Of a stretch of DNA of 64,000 nt, positions 31,296 through 39,795 are shown piece after piece. Source of the DNA: Bradyrhizobium diazoefficiens (lineage in GTDB: Bacteria; Pseudomonadota; Alphaproteobacteria; Rhizobiales; Xanthobacteraceae); contig NZ_JAENXS010000002.1 of assembly GCF_016612535.1 (NCBI RefSeq), forward strand, positions 2,418,001-2,482,000, read 5' to 3'. How positions within the stretch are numbered: the stretch's first letter is position 1; each line of letters opens with the position of its first letter. A program made the translations under genes and the position numbers. The notes under the pieces were generated by a model. It was given only the letters and a program-made list of their open reading frames with translations. It was not told the origin of the DNA and made no database searches.

Positions 31296-32242
31296 CAGGC
31301 CGCTCCGCCCGCTTCAGTATGGATCCAGGCCTCGCCGCAGGCTTTTGCCAATTCGCGTACACGCAGGATGTAGCTCTGCCGCTCGGTCACGGAGATCACG
31401 CCGCGGGCGTCGAGCAGGTTGAAAACGTGACTCGCCTTGATGCACTGGTCATAGGCCGGCAGCGCCATCAGATGCGCCTCGCGCTTGCCAGACTCTGAGT
31501 TATTTTGCCAACCTGCGTCGAGATATTTCTTGCAAGCGGCTTCCGCCATCTTGAACTGCTCGAACAGCATCGCGGTGTCGGCGACTTCGAAATTATGCTT
31601 CGAATATTCGCGCTCGGCCTGCAGGAAGACGTCGCCATAGGTGACCTTGGCATCGCCCTCGCGGCCGTTGAAGTTGAGGTCATAGACGCGATCGACGCCC
31701 TGCACATACATCGCGAGGCGCTCGAGCCCATAGGTGAGCTCGCCCGCGACCGGCGCGCATTCGAAGCCCGCGACCTGCTGGAAATAGGTGAACTGGCTGA
31801 CTTCCATGCCGTCGCACCAGCACTCCCAGCCGAGGCCCCAGGCGCCCAGCGTCGGGCTCTCCCAATCGTCCTCGACGAAGCGGATGTCGTGCACGGCGGA
31901 ATCGATGCCGATCGCGGCGAGCGACTTCAGGTACAATTCCTGAAGGTTCGGCGGCGACGGCTTCATGATAACCTGGAACTGGTAGTAGTGCTGCATCCGG
32001 TTCGGATTCTCGCCGTAGCGGCCGTCCTTGGGGCGGCGCGAGGGCTGCACATAGGCCGCGTTCCAGGGCTTCGGCCCAAGCGCGCGCAGCGTGGTCGCCG
32101 GATGGAAGGTCCCCGCGCCCATCTCCATGTCGTAGGGCTGCAGGATTACGCAGCCCTGTTCAGCCCAGAACCGCTGGAGCGCGAGGATGAAGCCCTGGAA
32201 CGAGCGTTCGGGGCGCATATGGGCGGGCAATGAGGCGTCCAT
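31295..32242 (-). CDS. glyQ: glycine-tRNA ligase alpha subunit
   Basis: A 315-residue class II catalytic subunit that activates glycine. Diagnostic text includes [56 protein letters not shown] and [23 protein letters not shown] 32242 gives the family-length N-terminus. First gene of the glyQS pair; an upstream palindromic repeat separates it from the small protein gene at 32452. Confidence 0.96.
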   Translation of the reverse strand: MDASLPAHMRPERSFQGFILALQRFWAEQGCVILQPYDMEMGAGTFHPATTLRALGPKPWNAAYVQPSRRPKDGRYGENPNRMQHYYQFQVIMKPSPPNLQELYLKSLAAIGIDSAVHDIRFVEDDWESPTLGAWGLGWECWCDGMEVSQFTYFQQVAGFECAPVAGELTYGLERLAMYVQGVDRVYDLNFNGREGDAKVTYGDVFLQAEREYSKHNFEVADTAMLFEQFKMAEAACKKYLDAGWQNNSESGKREAHLMALPAYDQCIKASHVFNLLDARGVISVTERQSYILRVRELAKACGEAWIHTEAGGAA

Positions 32243-32340
32243 CGTCAGATCAGGCTCTCGCGGGGGGTTTTGAATCGCGCGGGACCGTATCGACGGCGGG
32301 GGTGGGAATCAAGGCGAAGGGCCCGGATTCGGGCTTACGA

Positions 32341-32442
32341 CTGCCGTAGGGTGGGCAAAGCGAAGCGTGCCCACCATCGTCACCAGCAACGCCGAGAGGA
32401 TGGTGGGCACGGCGCAAGAGCGCCTTTGCCCACCTACGGCAG
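32341..32442. repeat. GTAGGGTGGGCAAAG palindromic repeat (family B), intact copy
   Basis: Ends are exact 10-base inverted repeats, CTGCCGTAGG (32341-32350) and CCTACGGCAG (32433-32442). Inside, GTGGGCAAAGCG/CGCCTTTGCCCAC and GTGCCCACCATC/GATGGTGGGCAC are also complementary, so nearly the whole 102 bases can fold on itself. Related copies are at 8034-8105 and 59148-59239. Confidence 0.85.
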
Positions 32443-32451
32443 CTCGGCTAA

Positions 32452-32643
32452 CTAACCCGGCCGATACGCCCCCGTAATCGGGTCACGCTTCAGCGTCTGA
32501 ATATGCCCGGCATGGGCGGCCTCGGCGACGCGCGAGAGGCGCATCTCCTCCAGCTCTTGGTTGATCCGGAGTGCAGTCTTGTACGCCCAGCGGACTACGG
32601 CAAGCCCACCCAGGACGCCCGCGAATGCGACGAACGGCGGCAT
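32452..32643 (-). CDS. conserved small protein, 63 aa, one membrane segment
   Basis: Starts MPPFVAFAGVLGGLAVVRWA with one hydrophobic N-terminal helix (about 3-19), then a basic amphipathic stretch NQELEEMRLSRVAEAA and a tail LKRDPITGAYRPG. It has the look of a single-pass membrane protein with a cytoplasmic tail. I do not know a function. It is on the same strand as the S49 peptidase gene upstream, 104 bases away. Confidence 0.6.
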   Translation of the reverse strand: MPPFVAFAGVLGGLAVVRWAYKTALRINQELEEMRLSRVAEAAHAGHIQTLKRDPITGAYRPG

Positions 32644-32747
32644 CGGTCGATCCTCGTCTAATGCTCAGCCCCCACGCGCATATTCGCGCACTCCGGGCAG
32701 CGCCGCAATTGGCTCAGTCCGGACCAAATGGCGCGGGAGGGCTCGGC

Positions 32748-33656
32748 CTAGAACCCGAATTTCGCCCAAATCGCTCGGGTCTCGACCGCCGAGATCAGCT
32801 CGTCCGGCAGGCCGGCCATTGATTCCATGGCCGAAAGCTGGCCCGCGCCGGGCGATTTCCGCCCCAGCAGGCCGGACAGCAGTCCGCTCGGTTGCGCAAT
32901 CACGGGGGTGAGAACCTTCTCGCCATAGCGGGCACGAAGAGTTGAGCGGAGATCGCCAATGCCGTCGGCGAGCCCGAGCGCGATCGAACTCTCGCCGGCC
33001 CAGTACTCGCCGGTGAACAAGACGTCGTCGGCGCCCTTCAGCCGGGCGCCGCGGCTCTCCTTCACCAGCGCGATGAAGATCTGATGGATCTCGCGCTGGA
33101 GCGCCTTCAGCTTGGCGACGTCGTCGGGGTTTTCGGGCAGGAACGGATCGAGCATCGCCTTGTGCGCGCCGGCCGTGTAGAGGCGCCGCTCGATGCCGAG
33201 ACGCTTGATCGCCTCCTGGAAGCCGAAGCTGCCGCCGACCACACCGATCGAGCCGAGGATCGAGGACGGATCGCAGAAGATCTCGTCGCCGGCGCAGGCG
33301 ATCATGTAGCCGCCGGAGGCGGCGACGTCCTCGACGAACACCAGCACGGGGAGCTTCTTCTCCGCCGCGAGCTGCTTGATGCGCAGGTAGATCTGGCGCG
33401 ACTGCACCGGCGAGCCGCCGGGCGAGTTGATCACCAGCGCCACCGCCTTGGCGTTGCGGACCGAAAACGCCCGCTCCAGCACCCGCGCGACGCCCGCGAG
33501 CGACATGCCCGGGCGCAGCGGCGTCACCGCACCGATCACGCCGGACAGCCGCACCACCGGCACCACAGCCGTGCCGGGACGGATGCGCGCCGGCAGATAT
33601 TGCATGAGCTTGTCGGCCAGGCCGGAACCCACCCGATCGTTCAATTGTTCGGCCAT
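32748..33656 (-). CDS. S49 family serine peptidase (SppA/SohB-like)
   Basis: A 302-residue member of the signal-peptide-peptidase-A clan. The catalytic Ser is in VAASGGYMIACAGDEI (about residue 120) and the general-base Lys in YTAGAHKAMLDPF (about residue 172); VINSPGGSPVQSRQIY forms the oxyanion region. The length suits one S49 domain. There is no clear N-terminal membrane anchor, so it may be cytoplasmic or peripheral. The family degrades signal peptides or membrane protein fragments; the substrate here is unknown. Confidence 0.88.
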   Translation of the reverse strand: MAEQLNDRVGSGLADKLMQYLPARIRPGTAVVPVVRLSGVIGAVTPLRPGMSLAGVARVLERAFSVRNAKAVALVINSPGGSPVQSRQIYLRIKQLAAEKKLPVLVFVEDVAASGGYMIACAGDEIFCDPSSILGSIGVVGGSFGFQEAIKRLGIERRLYTAGAHKAMLDPFLPENPDDVAKLKALQREIHQIFIALVKESRGARLKGADDVLFTGEYWAGESSIALGLADGIGDLRSTLRARYGEKVLTPVIAQPSGLLSGLLGRKSPGAGQLSAMESMAGLPDELISAVETRAIWAKFGF

Positions 33657-33769
33657 GCCGTTACCTCTGATTAACCATTTTTTATCACGCGACTGTCATT
33701 GGAAGTGCCTGGAACGTGTTTTGCAGATTCCTCGCTGGGAAGCTGCAATGAAGCAGCGGAGGAAATGCC

Positions 33770-33868
33770 ATGAAGATCTATCTGCTGATGCTGCTGATTG
33801 CCGCGCTGTTCACGGCTATTCGCTTGACGTCCCCGCAAGAACAGCAGTCGGAATCGCTTCCGCAGTAA
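33770..33868 (+). CDS. 32-residue single-pass membrane peptide
   Basis: A short frame starting MKIYLLMLLIAALFTAIRLT, with one hydrophobic helix (about 3-17) and a polar tail SPQEQQSESLPQ. The ribosome site GCGGAGGAA sits six bases before the ATG, which is stronger than for many larger genes here. It fills the gap between the S49 gene and the methyltransferase gene and is not part of either. Function unknown; too short for family assignment. Confidence 0.5.
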   Translation: MKIYLLMLLIAALFTAIRLTSPQEQQSESLPQ

Positions 33869-33872
33869 GCCG

Positions 33873-34640
33873 TCACGGCTCCGCCAACGGCAAGACCGCC
33901 CTCCCTTCCAGAATATTCCTCACCTCTTTTTTAGGCACGCGTGACTCGTTGTTGAGCATGAGGCCCGGCAGTAATCGCGTCGGCGCCCGCCCGCCTTTGA
34001 CCGCACGCACCAGCACGCGGATCGCCGGCCGGCTCTCTTCGCCATGAACCGGCAGGATCGACAGGCTGCCGAAGCCGCGTGACAGCGCTGCCAGAACCTC
34101 CGCGATCCCATCCGCGCGCCAGATCAGTGTCAGCACACCATTCGATCGGAGGATACGCCGCGCTGCATGCACCCAGGCATGCAGGGTCTCCTCCGTCGCG
34201 ACATGCGCGGTGTGGCGCGCCTGGTCCGGCGAGCCGCGGTGCCGCGTGGAATCGTTGAAGGGTGGGTTCATCAACACATGATCGACGCTGTCGGGCATGA
34301 GCCCATGTGCCGCGAAAGCCTGCGCATCGGCTGTGACGTCGAGCACGATCGTTTCCGCTGCGATCGCATTCGCGGCCGCATTGACGCGCGCGAGTTCGGC
34401 CAGGTCCGGATCGATCTCGACGAGGCAAAGATCGAGTCCCGCCACGCGCCGGGCCAGCGCCAGCCCGGCCGTGCCGACGCCGGCGCCGAGATCGGCCACA
34501 CGATCGCCGGCCCGGGCCTCCGTCGCCGCCGCGAGCAGAATGGCGTCGTGGCCGGCGCGGTGGCCGGATCGCTTCTGCTTGAGGAGCAGCTGCCCGCCGA
34601 GAAAGGCATCCTCGGTGATATCTGTGACAACCTCAATCAT
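33873..34640 (-). CDS. class I SAM-dependent methyltransferase, TrmN6-like
   Basis: A 255-residue methyltransferase with the AdoMet loop VADLGAGVGTAGLALA, an acidic LVEIDPDLAELARVN, and the NPPFND motif that marks N6-adenine or tRNA1-type modification. TrmN6 methylates A37 of tRNA1-Val. The N-terminus TEDAFLGGQLLLKQKRSGHR is typical of that group. It overlaps the upstream DUF2007 gene by 8 bases on the same strand, so the two are co-translated. Exact RNA substrate is inferred. Confidence 0.82.
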   Translation of the reverse strand: MIEVVTDITEDAFLGGQLLLKQKRSGHRAGHDAILLAAATEARAGDRVADLGAGVGTAGLALARRVAGLDLCLVEIDPDLAELARVNAAANAIAAETIVLDVTADAQAFAAHGLMPDSVDHVLMNPPFNDSTRHRGSPDQARHTAHVATEETLHAWVHAARRILRSNGVLTLIWRADGIAEVLAALSRGFGSLSILPVHGEESRPAIRVLVRAVKGGRAPTRLLPGLMLNNESRVPKKEVRNILEGRAVLPLAEP

Positions 34641-34860
34641 CGCCGCGCAGTTCGTGGCTGAGCCCGGCCTCGGTCAGGAGTTGCCGGGCCTCGATGGCGT
34701 CGTCCTCATGGACCAGGATCCGTCGGGGCAGGACGCCGAGCGAGCCCTCGATGATGCTCATGTTCTGGTCCAGCACCAGATGATGGATGTTGGCGCCGTC
34801 AAGCAGTGCGCCGATCGCCGACACCAGCACGATGTCGTTGGTCCGAACCAGTTCACGCAA
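34633..34860 (-). CDS. DUF2007-type protein, TTG start
   Basis: A 75-residue protein with text RTNDIVLVSAIGALLDGANI, HHLVLDQNMSIIEGSLGVLP and RRILVHEDDAIEARQLLTEA. This is the DUF2007 (putative signal-transducing) fold, in which a small ferredoxin-like domain presumably binds a partner; function unproven. The frame runs 17 codons upstream, but that extension has no ribosome site; TTG 34860 follows GGGAGG by six bases and gives the expected RELVRTND start. It is divergent from the polyprenyl synthase gene. Confidence 0.8.
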   Translation of the reverse strand: MRELVRTNDIVLVSAIGALLDGANIHHLVLDQNMSIIEGSLGVLPRRILVHEDDAIEARQLLTEAGLSHELRGDD

Positions 34861-34991
34861 AACAAGCCTCCCGCCTGAAAGGGTCAAAGCGACAAATGTC
34901 AATGGTTCCACAGGCCTTGCCGCATCCCCGTCCAGTTTCTATTGTCTTTCCCATCAGAATAGCCCTTCCGGGGCAAATATTGGAGACCGGC

Positions 34992-35999
34992 GTGGCCGTC
35001 ATCGTACCTTTCGAAACTCCCGGCGCGTCGATCGAAGAGCTGGTTGCCCTTGTCGCCGGTGACATGGAGCGCGTCAACGCCACGATCTTATCGCGGACCG
35101 GCTCCGACGTGACCATGATCCCGGAGGTCGCCAACCATCTGATTTCCTCTGGCGGCAAGCGGCTGCGGCCGATGCTGACGCTCGCCATGGCCAATTTGGC
35201 CGGCTACACCGGCGACGGCCACATCAAGTTGGCTGCCTCCGTCGAGTTCATGCATACCGCCACGCTCCTCCACGACGACGTCGTCGACGAGAGCGAGATG
35301 CGCCGCGGCAAGCTGTCGGCGCGCATGCTCTGGGGCAACGAGGCGAGCGTGCTGGTCGGCGACTTCCTGCTGGGACAAGCCTTCCGCATGATGGTCGAGG
35401 TCGGCTCGCTGCGCGCGCTCGACATCCTTTCTGCTGCCGCCGCCACCATCGCCGAGGGCGAGGTGATGCAGCTCGCCGCCGCCAAGAACACCGCGACCAC
35501 CGAGGACGAATATCTCGCCGTGATCCGCGGCAAGACCGCCGAGCTGTTCGCCGCCGCCTGCGAGGTCGGTCCTGTGATCGCCAACCGCCCGAAAGCCGAG
35601 CAGACCGCCTGCCGCTCGGTCGGCATGAATCTCGGCATCGCCTTCCAGCTCGTCGACGACGTGCTCGACTATGGCGGCAAGAGCGCCAAACTCGGCAAGA
35701 ACACCGGCGACGATTTCCGCGAGGGCAAGATCACGCTGCCGGTGGTGCTGGCCTTCCGCCGCGGCAACGACACCGAGCGCGCCTTCTGGATCAAGGCGCT
35801 GGAGCGCGGCGAGATCGGCGACAGCGATCTCGACCACGCCATCGGCCTGATGAACAAGCACCGCGCGCTCGAGGACACGCTGAGCCGCGCCCAGCACTAC
35901 GGTGCCATGGCGGTCGATGCGCTGGCGCTGTTCCCGGCGTCACCGATGAAGAGCGCGCTGGAGCAGGTGGTGGCGTTCTGTTTGGCACGGTCGCATTAA
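34992..35999 (+). CDS. ispB: long-chain polyprenyl diphosphate synthase
   Basis: A 335-residue trans-prenyltransferase. The first Asp-rich motif is LLHDDVVDESEMRRG and the second is QLVDDVLDYGG; SGGKRLRPML is the IPP-binding region. It adds isopentenyl units to make the ubiquinone side chain (probably octaprenyl or decaprenyl, inferred from genus). The frame is open for 62 codons before this point; GTG 34992 follows GGAG by six bases and gives the family start VAVIVPFETPGASIEE. The symbol is by family. Confidence 0.88.
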   Translation: MAVIVPFETPGASIEELVALVAGDMERVNATILSRTGSDVTMIPEVANHLISSGGKRLRPMLTLAMANLAGYTGDGHIKLAASVEFMHTATLLHDDVVDESEMRRGKLSARMLWGNEASVLVGDFLLGQAFRMMVEVGSLRALDILSAAAATIAEGEVMQLAAAKNTATTEDEYLAVIRGKTAELFAAACEVGPVIANRPKAEQTACRSVGMNLGIAFQLVDDVLDYGGKSAKLGKNTGDDFREGKITLPVVLAFRRGNDTERAFWIKALERGEIGDSDLDHAIGLMNKHRALEDTLSRAQHYGAMAVDALALFPASPMKSALEQVVAFCLARSH

Positions 36000-36064
36000 G
36001 CTCGCCGCATCAGCGCCGTGCTCGCCCACGACAATGGTGAGATAGCTCACCGCAGCATCAACAT

Positions 36065-36144
36065 CGTCATTGCGAGCGCAGCGAAGCAATCCAGAATCCC
36101 TCCGCGGAGACAGCCTGGATTGCTTCGCTGCGCTCGCAATGACG
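36065..36144. repeat. CGTCATTGCGAGC palindromic repeat (family D), perfect 30-base arms
   Basis: Left arm 36065-36094 (starts CGTCATTGCGAGCGCAGCGA) and right arm 36115-36144 (ends CGCTCGCAATGACG) are exact reverse complements over 30 bases, with a 20-base loop containing CCGCGGAGACAGC. The copy at 25005-25092 has the same arms and loop but an insertion. Exact arms suggest recent origin or ongoing conversion. Confidence 0.9.
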
Positions 36145-36256
36145 GAGTATGGCGCACGGCCATCGGCTACCAACTCGCTTTCAACTCATAGCGACCGCTC
36201 AATTGCGGCTGCAGCTTCGCTGTCCGCGGCTCAAGACATCCGCACCTGCCACCCAA

Positions 36257-36277
36257 TGACTTGCATTTTGCAAGTCA
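36257..36277. promoter_or_regulatory. palindromic operator upstream of the HxlR gene
   Basis: TGACTTGC-ATTTT-GCAAGTCA, perfect 8-base arms with a five-base spacer, ending 18 bases before the HxlR start. HxlR regulators bind such ACTTGCA/TGCAAGT palindromes and commonly control themselves and the adjoining gene. The assignment to this regulator is inferred from position. Confidence 0.65.
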
Positions 36278-36295
36278 CGCGCCTACTTTCCCGCC

Positions 36296-36811
36296 ATGCA
36301 GCCCAAATCGCCCTCCATCCTGGAATGCCCGGTCGGCCGTGCCGTGGAGACGGTCGGCGAATGGTGGAGCATTTTGATTCTGCGGGATGCGTTTCAGGGC
36401 TCGACGCGGTTCGACGAGTTCGAGCGCAATCTCGGGATTGCGCCGAACATCCTGTCGCGGCGCCTCGCCCATCTCACCAAGACCGGCATGTTCGTCCGCC
36501 GCCGCTATCATGAGCGGCCGCCGCGTTACGAATATATGCTGACGGACAAGGCGCGGGATTTCTTCCCCGTGATCGCCACGCTGCTCGCCTGGGGCAACAA
36601 GCATCTCGCGCCGAAAGGCGAAGCCGTCCTGCTGGCGAAGCGGGACGATTGTCGGCCGCTCGATCCGGTCGTGGTCGATGCCGCCGATATGCACCCGATC
36701 ACGCTCGCCAATTCGGTGGTGATCGCGGGCCCCGGCGCCAGCCGCCTGATGCGCCGGCGGCTCAATTCGCTGAAAGCCATGAGCCCGGCCGTCGCGCCGG
36801 CTGGAGACTGA
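36296..36811 (+). CDS. HxlR family winged-helix transcriptional regulator
   Basis: A 171-residue DNA-binding protein. The N-terminal 100 residues have the HxlR pattern: ECPVGRAVETVGEWWSILIL, RDAFQGSTRFDEFERNLGIA, PNILSRRLAHLTKTGMFVRR and a YEYMLTDKARDF wing. The C-terminal 65 residues extend past the usual HxlR length (about 110), contain RPLDPVVVDAAD, and end in a basic helix; no domain recognised there. It probably senses redox or an electrophile, as relatives do, which is inference. One base separates its stop from the KAS II-like gene, so they form an operon. Confidence 0.85.
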   Translation: MQPKSPSILECPVGRAVETVGEWWSILILRDAFQGSTRFDEFERNLGIAPNILSRRLAHLTKTGMFVRRRYHERPPRYEYMLTDKARDFFPVIATLLAWGNKHLAPKGEAVLLAKRDDCRPLDPVVVDAADMHPITLANSVVIAGPGASRLMRRRLNSLKAMSPAVAPAGD

Positions 36812-36812
36812 C

Positions 36813-38075
36813 ATGCGTCGTATCGTCGTGACGGGAATGGGCGCGGTGTCGCCGCTCGGCTGTGGTGTCGAATTGTCCTGGCGCCGGCTGCTCGCCGGTC
36901 AAAGCGGGCTGCGCCGGCTGCCGGAATGGGCGCAGGCGCTGCCGGCGCGCATTGCCGGTCTCGTACCCGACAAGGCCGACGACGCGGACGGCGGCTTCGA
37001 TCCCTCCGAGGCAGCCGCACCAAAAGATCAGCGCAAGATGGACCGCTTCATCCTGTTTGCGCTGCTCGCCACCGCAGAGGCGGTCGCGCAGGCCAGATGG
37101 GCACCGCAGGATGCGGCATTGCTGCAGCGGACCGCAACCATCATCGGCTCCGGGGTGGGCGGCTTCCCGGCGATGGCGGAAGCGGTGCGCATCACCGAGC
37201 AGCGCGGCCCGCGCCGGCTCTCACCGTTTACGATCCCCTCGTTCCTCGCCAACCTCGCTGCCGGCCACGTCTCGATCAAATACGGTTACAAGGGCGCGCT
37301 CGGCACCCCGGTCACGGCGTGCGCTGCCGGCGTGCAGGCGATCGGCGATGCTGCGCGCATGATCCGTGCGGGCGAGGCCGATGTCGCGATCTGCGGCGGC
37401 GCGGAGGCCTGCATCGACATCGTCAGCCTCGGCGGCTTCGCAGCCGCACGCGCGTTGTCGAGCGGATTCAACGACGAGCCCGCGCGCGCCTCGCGCCCAT
37501 TCGATCGCGACCGCGACGGTTTTGTCATGGGCGAAGGCGCCGGCATTCTCGTCATCGAGGAGCTGGAGCATGCGCTGGCGCGCGGCGTCGCGCCGATCGC
37601 GGAGATTGTGGGATATGGCACCACTGCGGACGCCTATCACATGACGTCCGGCCCGCCCGACGGCGATGGCGCTCGCCGCGCCATGGAGATCGCGCTGCGG
37701 CAGGCGGACCTTGCGCCTGCGGATCTGCAGCACCTCAACGCGCATGCGACATCGACGCCGGCCGGCGACGAGAGCGAGCTCGGCGCCATCGGTGCGCTGT
37801 TCGGCCGCAACAAGGCTGTCGCAGTGAGCGCGACCAAATCGGCCACCGGCCATCTGCTCGGCGCTGCCGGTGGCCTGGAGGCGATCTTCACCCTGCTCGC
37901 CCTGCGCGACCAGATCGCGCCGCCGACGCTCAATTTCGAAAACCCCGATCCGGGCGCGGAAGGCATCGACATCGTCGCAGGCAGCGCGCGGCCGATGCCG
38001 ATGCTCAACGCGATCTCCAACGGCTTCGGCTTCGGCGGGGTGAACGCCAGCGCGATCTTCCGCCGGATGGGCTGA
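36813..38075 (+). CDS. beta-ketoacyl-ACP synthase II-like (FabF family)
   Basis: A 420-residue condensing enzyme with the full Cys-His-His triad: Cys in VTACAAGVQAIGD, His in NAHATSTPAGD, and His in SATGHLLGAAGG. It elongates acyl-ACP with malonyl-ACP. It starts MRRIVVTGMGAVSPLGCG, one base after the HxlR gene. There is no acyl carrier protein or reductase gene around, so it is not the main fab operon copy; it may supply a specialised fatty acid under HxlR control. That specialised role is inference. Confidence 0.88.
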   Translation: MRRIVVTGMGAVSPLGCGVELSWRRLLAGQSGLRRLPEWAQALPARIAGLVPDKADDADGGFDPSEAAAPKDQRKMDRFILFALLATAEAVAQARWAPQDAALLQRTATIIGSGVGGFPAMAEAVRITEQRGPRRLSPFTIPSFLANLAAGHVSIKYGYKGALGTPVTACAAGVQAIGDAARMIRAGEADVAICGGAEACIDIVSLGGFAAARALSSGFNDEPARASRPFDRDRDGFVMGEGAGILVIEELEHALARGVAPIAEIVGYGTTADAYHMTSGPPDGDGARRAMEIALRQADLAPADLQHLNAHATSTPAGDESELGAIGALFGRNKAVAVSATKSATGHLLGAAGGLEAIFTLLALRDQIAPPTLNFENPDPGAEGIDIVAGSARPMPMLNAISNGFGFGGVNASAIFRRMG

Positions 38076-38085
38076 ACGACAGGCC

Positions 38086-38142
38086 TCTAAACGAGAAAGT
38101 CTCCAAACGAGAAGCCTCCAAACGAGAAGTCTTGCAATCGCG
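38086..38142. repeat. short tandem repeat, about 15-base period, three copies
   Basis: CTCTAAACGAGAAAGT, CTCCAAACGAGAAGC and CTCCAAACGAGAAGT follow each other directly between the KAS II-like and LysE genes. Copies differ at one or two bases and the first is one base longer. Confidence 0.7.
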
Positions 38143-38165
38143 TCGCACTGCGTTACGAAAGCAGG

Positions 38166-38798
38166 ATGATTGATAGGAATTTCTGGCTGTTCCTCGCCGC
38201 CGCTCTCGCCATTGCCGCCATTCCCGGTCCCGGCATCTTCTACGTCGCGGCGCGGACCCTGTCGGAGGGCCGCGCGAGCGGCTTTGCCTCGACCGCGGGC
38301 ACGGCACTGGGCGGCCTGGTCCACGTGGTCGCGGGCAGTCTCGGCATCTCCGCGATCATTCTGGCGAGCGCCGAGCTGTTTGCCGTCATGAAGTTCATCG
38401 GCGCGCTTTATCTGGTCTGGCTCGGCGTCAAGACCTTTCGCAGCGCCGGCCGAACGCTGTCACTCGAGAGCGAGCCCGTCGGCGACAAGCGCGCCTTCTG
38501 TGACGGCGTGCTGGTCGAGGCGCTGAACCCGAAGACCGCGGCGTTCTTCCTCGCCTTCATTCCGCAATTCCTCGATCCCGCGGGCGCGAGCCCCACGCTG
38601 CAATTCATCCTGCTCGGCGCCATGTCGGTGACGCTGAACACGCTCGCCGATGTCGTGGTGGTGCTGATGGCGTCCGCGACGCGCACGCAGCTGATCGGAC
38701 GGCCGCATCTGATGCAGCGTCTCACCCAAACCTCCGGCGTCTTCATCGCCGGCCTCGGCCTCTCGCTCGCACTGGCGCGGCGGCCGGTGAACGGGTAG
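38166..38798 (+). CDS. LysE/RhtB family amino acid exporter
   Basis: A 210-residue inner-membrane protein with about six hydrophobic helices. The N-terminus has AAIPGPGIFYVAARTLSEGR (the PGP signature of the family) followed by GFASTAGTALGGLVHVVAGS and the mid-protein KFIGALYLVWLGVKTFRSAG. LysE proteins export amino acids or small metabolites; the substrate cannot be read. It precedes an alpha/beta hydrolase gene by seven bases on the same strand, so the pair may be co-transcribed. Confidence 0.88.
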   Translation: MIDRNFWLFLAAALAIAAIPGPGIFYVAARTLSEGRASGFASTAGTALGGLVHVVAGSLGISAIILASAELFAVMKFIGALYLVWLGVKTFRSAGRTLSLESEPVGDKRAFCDGVLVEALNPKTAAFFLAFIPQFLDPAGASPTLQFILLGAMSVTLNTLADVVVVLMASATRTQLIGRPHLMQRLTQTSGVFIAGLGLSLALARRPVNG

Positions 38799-38805
38799 CG
38801 CAGCG

Positions 38806-39681
38806 ATGCTCGCCCCGCAAAGTCGCCATTACGAGTCCCACGGCCTGCGGCTGCATTATGCCGATTGGGGCAATGCAGGCGCGCCGCCCATCATTTTGGT
38901 TCACGGCGGCCGCGATCATTGCCGGAGCTGGGACGCCATTGCCCGCGCGTTGCAGCCGCACTTCCATGTGATCGCGCCCGACTTGCGCGGCCACGGCGAT
39001 TCCGACTGGACCAAGGGCGGCAGTTACGCACTGACGGAGTATGTCTACGATCTCGCCCAGCTCATCCGAATTATCGCAGCACCTCAAGTGACTCTCATCG
39101 GTCATTCGATGGGCGGTATGGTGAGCCTGATCTTCTCGGGGGCATTCCCCGAGCAGGTCACCAAGCTCGTCGTCCTCGACGGTGTGACGATGTTGCCGGA
39201 TGCGCCGAAAGCGCCGGCGCATGAACGCATCAGCAAATGGGTCGGACAGCTCGACAGACTGCATGACCGCACACCGCGCCGCTATTCGACCCTCGAGGAC
39301 GCGGCCGCCCAGATGGTGCTTCACAACAAGCGGCTCTCCCGCGAGCTCGCGCTGCACCTCGCAGCGCACGGTGCGCGCCGGAATGAGGATGGCACCTATA
39401 GCTGGAAGTTCGATCCCTACCAGCGCGCCTCCGCGCCGCACCGGCTCTGGCCGGACGATCACGTCGCGCTGTGGTCGCGTATCGCATGCCCGACGCTGCT
39501 GCTCAACGCCGGCGAAAGTTTTCTCGCCGGCGCCAGGGCAGCCGGCCTGGAGCGCTATTTCCAGCAGGCGCAGATCGAGACCATTGCCGGTGCCGGACAC
39601 TGGCTGCAGCACGACAAGCCGGAGGAGGTGTTGGGCAAGATCCGGAAGTTTCTGGGGCTTGCTGAGGACGGTGCGGGCTAG
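38806..39681 (+). CDS. alpha/beta hydrolase
   Basis: A 291-residue alpha/beta hydrolase. Oxyanion segment LVHGGRDHCRSWD, a DLRGHGDSDW segment, nucleophile elbow LIGHSMGGM (Ser near residue 101), and the C-terminal GAGHWLQHDKPEEV supplying the catalytic His. The Asp of the triad is probably in the GESFLAGARAAG region. Substrate unknown; the family includes lipases, epoxide hydrolases and lactonases. Seven bases follow the LysE stop, suggesting an operon in which a hydrolysis product might be exported, which is speculation. Confidence 0.85.
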   Translation: MLAPQSRHYESHGLRLHYADWGNAGAPPIILVHGGRDHCRSWDAIARALQPHFHVIAPDLRGHGDSDWTKGGSYALTEYVYDLAQLIRIIAAPQVTLIGHSMGGMVSLIFSGAFPEQVTKLVVLDGVTMLPDAPKAPAHERISKWVGQLDRLHDRTPRRYSTLEDAAAQMVLHNKRLSRELALHLAAHGARRNEDGTYSWKFDPYQRASAPHRLWPDDHVALWSRIACPTLLLNAGESFLAGARAAGLERYFQQAQIETIAGAGHWLQHDKPEEVLGKIRKFLGLAEDGAG

Positions 39682-39690
39682 TTGAGAACC

Positions 39691-39773
39691 GTAGCCTGGA
39701 TGGAGTGTAGCGTAATCCGGGAGACCGCTGGCGCCGAACCATCCCGGATTGCGCTACACTCCATCCGGGCTAC
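39691..39773. repeat. GTAGCCTGGATGGAG inverted repeat (family C)
   Basis: Arms of 32 bases: left GTAGCCTGGATGGAGTGTAG plus CGTAATCCGGGA (39691-39722) and right TCCCGGATTGCGCTACACTC plus CATCCGGGCTAC (39742-39773), imperfect complements. It lies between the hydrolase gene and ispE, which converge. Confidence 0.85.
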
Positions 39774-39795
39774 GGCAACATCGTCGAGGAAATAT

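Noticed and set aside
36926..38173. 415-codon plus-strand frame overlapping the KAS II-like gene
   Set aside because: Very Arg-rich translation without family motifs; the triad is in the other frame.
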